This document shows, piece after piece, positions 62,399 through 64,000 of a stretch of DNA of 64,000 nt. The notes beneath the pieces were generated by a model, which was given only the letters and a program-made list of their open reading frames with translations, was not told the origin of the DNA and did not search any database. Each line of letters begins with the position of its first letter. Within the stretch, counting starts at the first letter, position 1. Origin of the DNA: Sphingomonas sp. DG1-23 (GTDB lineage Bacteria > Pseudomonadota > Alphaproteobacteria > Sphingomonadales > Sphingomonadaceae). Position numbers and translations under genes: made by a program. Location: NCBI RefSeq assembly GCF_030730875.1, contig NZ_JAVAMA010000003.1, positions 124,001 through 188,000 of the forward strand, in the 5' to 3' direction.

Positions 62399-63111
62399 AG
62401 CGCGGATTGACCCTGCTCGGGACGACCGCGCGTCGGCTCGGCCGCGACACCAGCGGGCTGGCATTGCTCGAATTCGCCTTCTCGCTGCCGATCCTGCTGG
62501 CGATGAGCCTCACCGGCGCCGAGCTGACCAATTATGTCATCACCCGGATGCGGCTCAGCCAGATCGCGCTGCAGATCGCCGACAATTCGGCGCGCATGGG
62601 ATCGGGCAGCCAGCTCGAATCGAAGAAGGTCTATGAGAGCGACATCAACGATCTGCTCACCGGCGCCAATTTCCAGTCGGGCGAGCTGGGCCTGTTCGCC
62701 AACGGGCGCGTGATCATCTCGAGCGTCGAACCCCATGAGACGACGGCGAACAAATACCGGATCCGCTGGCAGCGCTGCAAGGGCACGCGAACCAGCTGGG
62801 GATCGAGCTGGGGAACCGCCGCCACCAAGACCAGTGTCGACGGCATCGGGCCGACCGGGCGGCAGGTCATCGCCCCGCCCAACGGCGTCGCGATGTTCGT
62901 CGAGGTGCGCTACCAATATCAGCCGCTGATCAAGACGTCGCTCGCGCCGTCGAGCGAGATGAACGAGATCGCGTCGATGATGGTGCGCGACGCCCGCGAT
63001 ACCAGCGACGACAGCTTCATCACCGTCAACGGGGTCAAGCAGAACAACCCCAACAAGACGCATCCCAACGGCGTCTATATTGAGAACGGCGTCACCGCCT
63101 CGACCTGCTGA
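62395..63111 (+). CDS. TadE/TadF-like pilus assembly protein
   Basis: 238 residues. N-terminal SGLALLEFAFSLPILLAMSLTGAELTNYVI is the TadE/F transmembrane signature. ATG 62395 overlaps the preceding stop as ATGA. Third member of the minor-pilin cluster. The rest is soluble with a Cys at the C-terminus (ASTC). Confidence 0.84.
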   Translation: MKRGLTLLGTTARRLGRDTSGLALLEFAFSLPILLAMSLTGAELTNYVITRMRLSQIALQIADNSARMGSGSQLESKKVYESDINDLLTGANFQSGELGLFANGRVIISSVEPHETTANKYRIRWQRCKGTRTSWGSSWGTAATKTSVDGIGPTGRQVIAPPNGVAMFVEVRYQYQPLIKTSLAPSSEMNEIASMMVRDARDTSDDSFITVNGVKQNNPNKTHPNGVYIENGVTASTC

Positions 63112-63113
63112 CC

Positions 63114-63137
63114 GGCGGGCGCCGCGAAGCGCCCGCC
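63114..63137. terminator. Hairpin between Tad genes and pdhB
   Basis: Perfect nine-base stem GGCGGGCGC/GCGCCCGCC with loop CGCGAA between convergent genes. No clear T-run, so at most a weak bidirectional terminator. Confidence 0.5.
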
Positions 63138-63143
63138 TCGTCC

Positions 63144-64000
63144 TCAGCCGCGATAGGTGACTTTCTTCACCGCCGCGACGACGCGCGCCGCATCGACCAA
63201 TGCGAGCTTTTCGAGATTGGCGGCATAAGGCAGCGGCACGTCCTCGTTGGTCACGCGCAGCACCGGCGCGTCGAGATCGTCGAAGCCCTGCTCCATCGCC
63301 ACCGTGATGATCTCGGACGCGATCGAGCAGACCGGCCAGCCTTCCTCGACCACGACCATGCGATTGGTCTTCTTCAGGCTCTCGAGCACCGTCGCGGTGT
63401 CGAGCGGGCGCAACGTGCGCAGATCGATGACTTCGGCCTCCACGCCCTCGCCCGCCAGCGCCTCGGCTGCCTCGAGCGCGACGCCGACGCCGATCGAATA
63501 GGACACGATCGTCACGTCCTTGCCCGCACGGACGATCCGCGCCTTGCCGATCGGCAGGACATAATCGTCGAGCTTGGGAACCTCGAAGCTGCGGCCGTAC
63601 AGCAGCTCGTTCTCGAGGAACACCACCGGGTCCTCGCTGCGGATCGCCGCCTTGAGCAGCCCCTTGGCGTCGGCCGCGTCATACGGCGCGATCACGATCA
63701 GGCCGGGAACGCTGGCGTACCACGGGCCGTAATTCTGCGAATGCTGCGCGCCGACCCGGCTCGCCGCGCCGTTGGGACCGCGGAACACGATCGGGCAGCG
63801 CATCTGGCCGCCCGACATGTAATTGGTCTTGGCGGCCGAATTGATGATGTGGTCGATCGCCTGCATCGCGAAGTTGAACGTCATGAACTCGACGATCGGC
63901 TTCAGCCCGCCCATCGCCGCGCCGGTGCCGACTCCGGCAAAGCCATATTCGGTGATCGGCGTGTCGATGACGCGCTTGGCGCCGAACTCCTCGAGCAGGC
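63144..64000 (-). CDS. pdhB: Pyruvate dehydrogenase E1 beta subunit (partial, N-terminus beyond right edge)
   Basis: About 285 residues from the window edge to the C-terminus. Transketolase central domain: [41 protein letters not shown] (the alphaproteobacterial PdhB pattern), and the transketolase C-domain [35 protein letters not shown]. The start lies beyond 64000, where the lipoyl domain, typical of the form fused to a lipoyl domain, may also lie. Its partner pdhA should be upstream, to the right. Confidence 0.93.
   Translation of the reverse strand, partial: LLEEFGAKRVIDTPITEYGFAGVGTGAAMGGLKPIVEFMTFNFAMQAIDHIINSAAKTNYMSGGQMRCPIVFRGPNGAASRVGAQHSQNYGPWYASVPGLIVIAPYDAADAKGLLKAAIRSEDPVVFLENELLYGRSFEVPKLDDYVLPIGKARIVRAGKDVTIVSYSIGVGVALEAAEALAGEGVEAEVIDLRTLRPLDTATVLESLKKTNRMVVVEEGWPVCSIASEIITVAMEQGFDDLDAPVLRVTNEDVPLPYAANLEKLALVDAARVVAAVKKVTYRG

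Noticed and set aside
1-64000. CRISPR array, prophage or insertion sequence
   Set aside because: No regularly spaced direct repeats, integrase, transposase or structural phage genes were seen on either strand.

Overview
The window is high-GC DNA (roughly two thirds G+C by eye) with the gene content and order of an alphaproteobacterium, most likely Sphingomonas or a close sphingomonad. The evidence is the pcm-tolC-popZ-like-valS order, class II DAHP synthase, an AstA/AstB pair, a DUF481 outer-membrane protein, a PL10 pectate lyase, a Trp-halogenase-like flavoprotein, Tad pilus proteins, and several families of short intergenic palindromes. It looks chromosomal; no phage, plasmid or transposase gene is visible.

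Layout. 1-4.4 kb (minus strand): hisI-lipoprotein, then metG-tatD-metallo-beta-lactamase-fold hydrolase (cut by the left edge). 4.5-6.7 kb: purF and an SDR. 6.7-14.9 kb (minus): a membrane protein, a serine hydrolase, a cyclopropane-fatty-acid-synthase-like enzyme, korB-korA and a deacetylase-fold protein. 15-22.3 kb (plus): a decayed GIY-YIG gene, rppH, DUF481, the M20 hydrolase-astA-astB operon and a secreted pectate lyase. 22.3-28.7 kb: DUF72, tRNA-Arg, and a tightly overlapping hemB-GNAT-GNAT-GNAT operon followed by a membrane/spermidine-synthase-like protein. 28.8-37.8 kb: lipid kinase, valS (interrupted in frame by a palindromic repeat), S9 peptidase, PopZ-like protein, TolC, Pcm. 38-45.7 kb: tRNA-Cys, small proteins, SDR, alcohol dehydrogenase, cysS, TM2 protein, 2-hydroxyacid dehydrogenase. 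45.8-47.4 kb: an HTH-DAHP synthase fusion behind two copies of a perfect or near-perfect operator palindrome. 47.4-50.7 kb: an AT-rich one-gene island encoding a SIR2-NACHT protein. 50.8-63.1 kb: HTH protein, halogenase-like flavoprotein, antiporter, Phd/PIN toxin-antitoxin, a possible small RNA, trmFO, EF-hand protein and three Tad-type pilus proteins. The right edge cuts pdhB.

Most notable items: (1) the lone 1093-residue SIR2-NACHT protein, best read as a single-gene STAND-type antiphage defence with an NAD-consuming effector; (2) the XRE-type HTH domain fused to class II DAHP synthase with a duplicated TTTACCC-N5-GGGTAAA operator and an internal start site; (3) a palindromic element sitting in frame inside valS, adding about 37 residues; (4) at least three families of bipartite palindromic repeats, one of which supplies the C-terminus of the DUF72 protein; (5) a three-hairpin candidate sRNA with an anti-Shine-Dalgarno-like loop. 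Function calls come from reading motifs in the translated sequence; no database search was possible.
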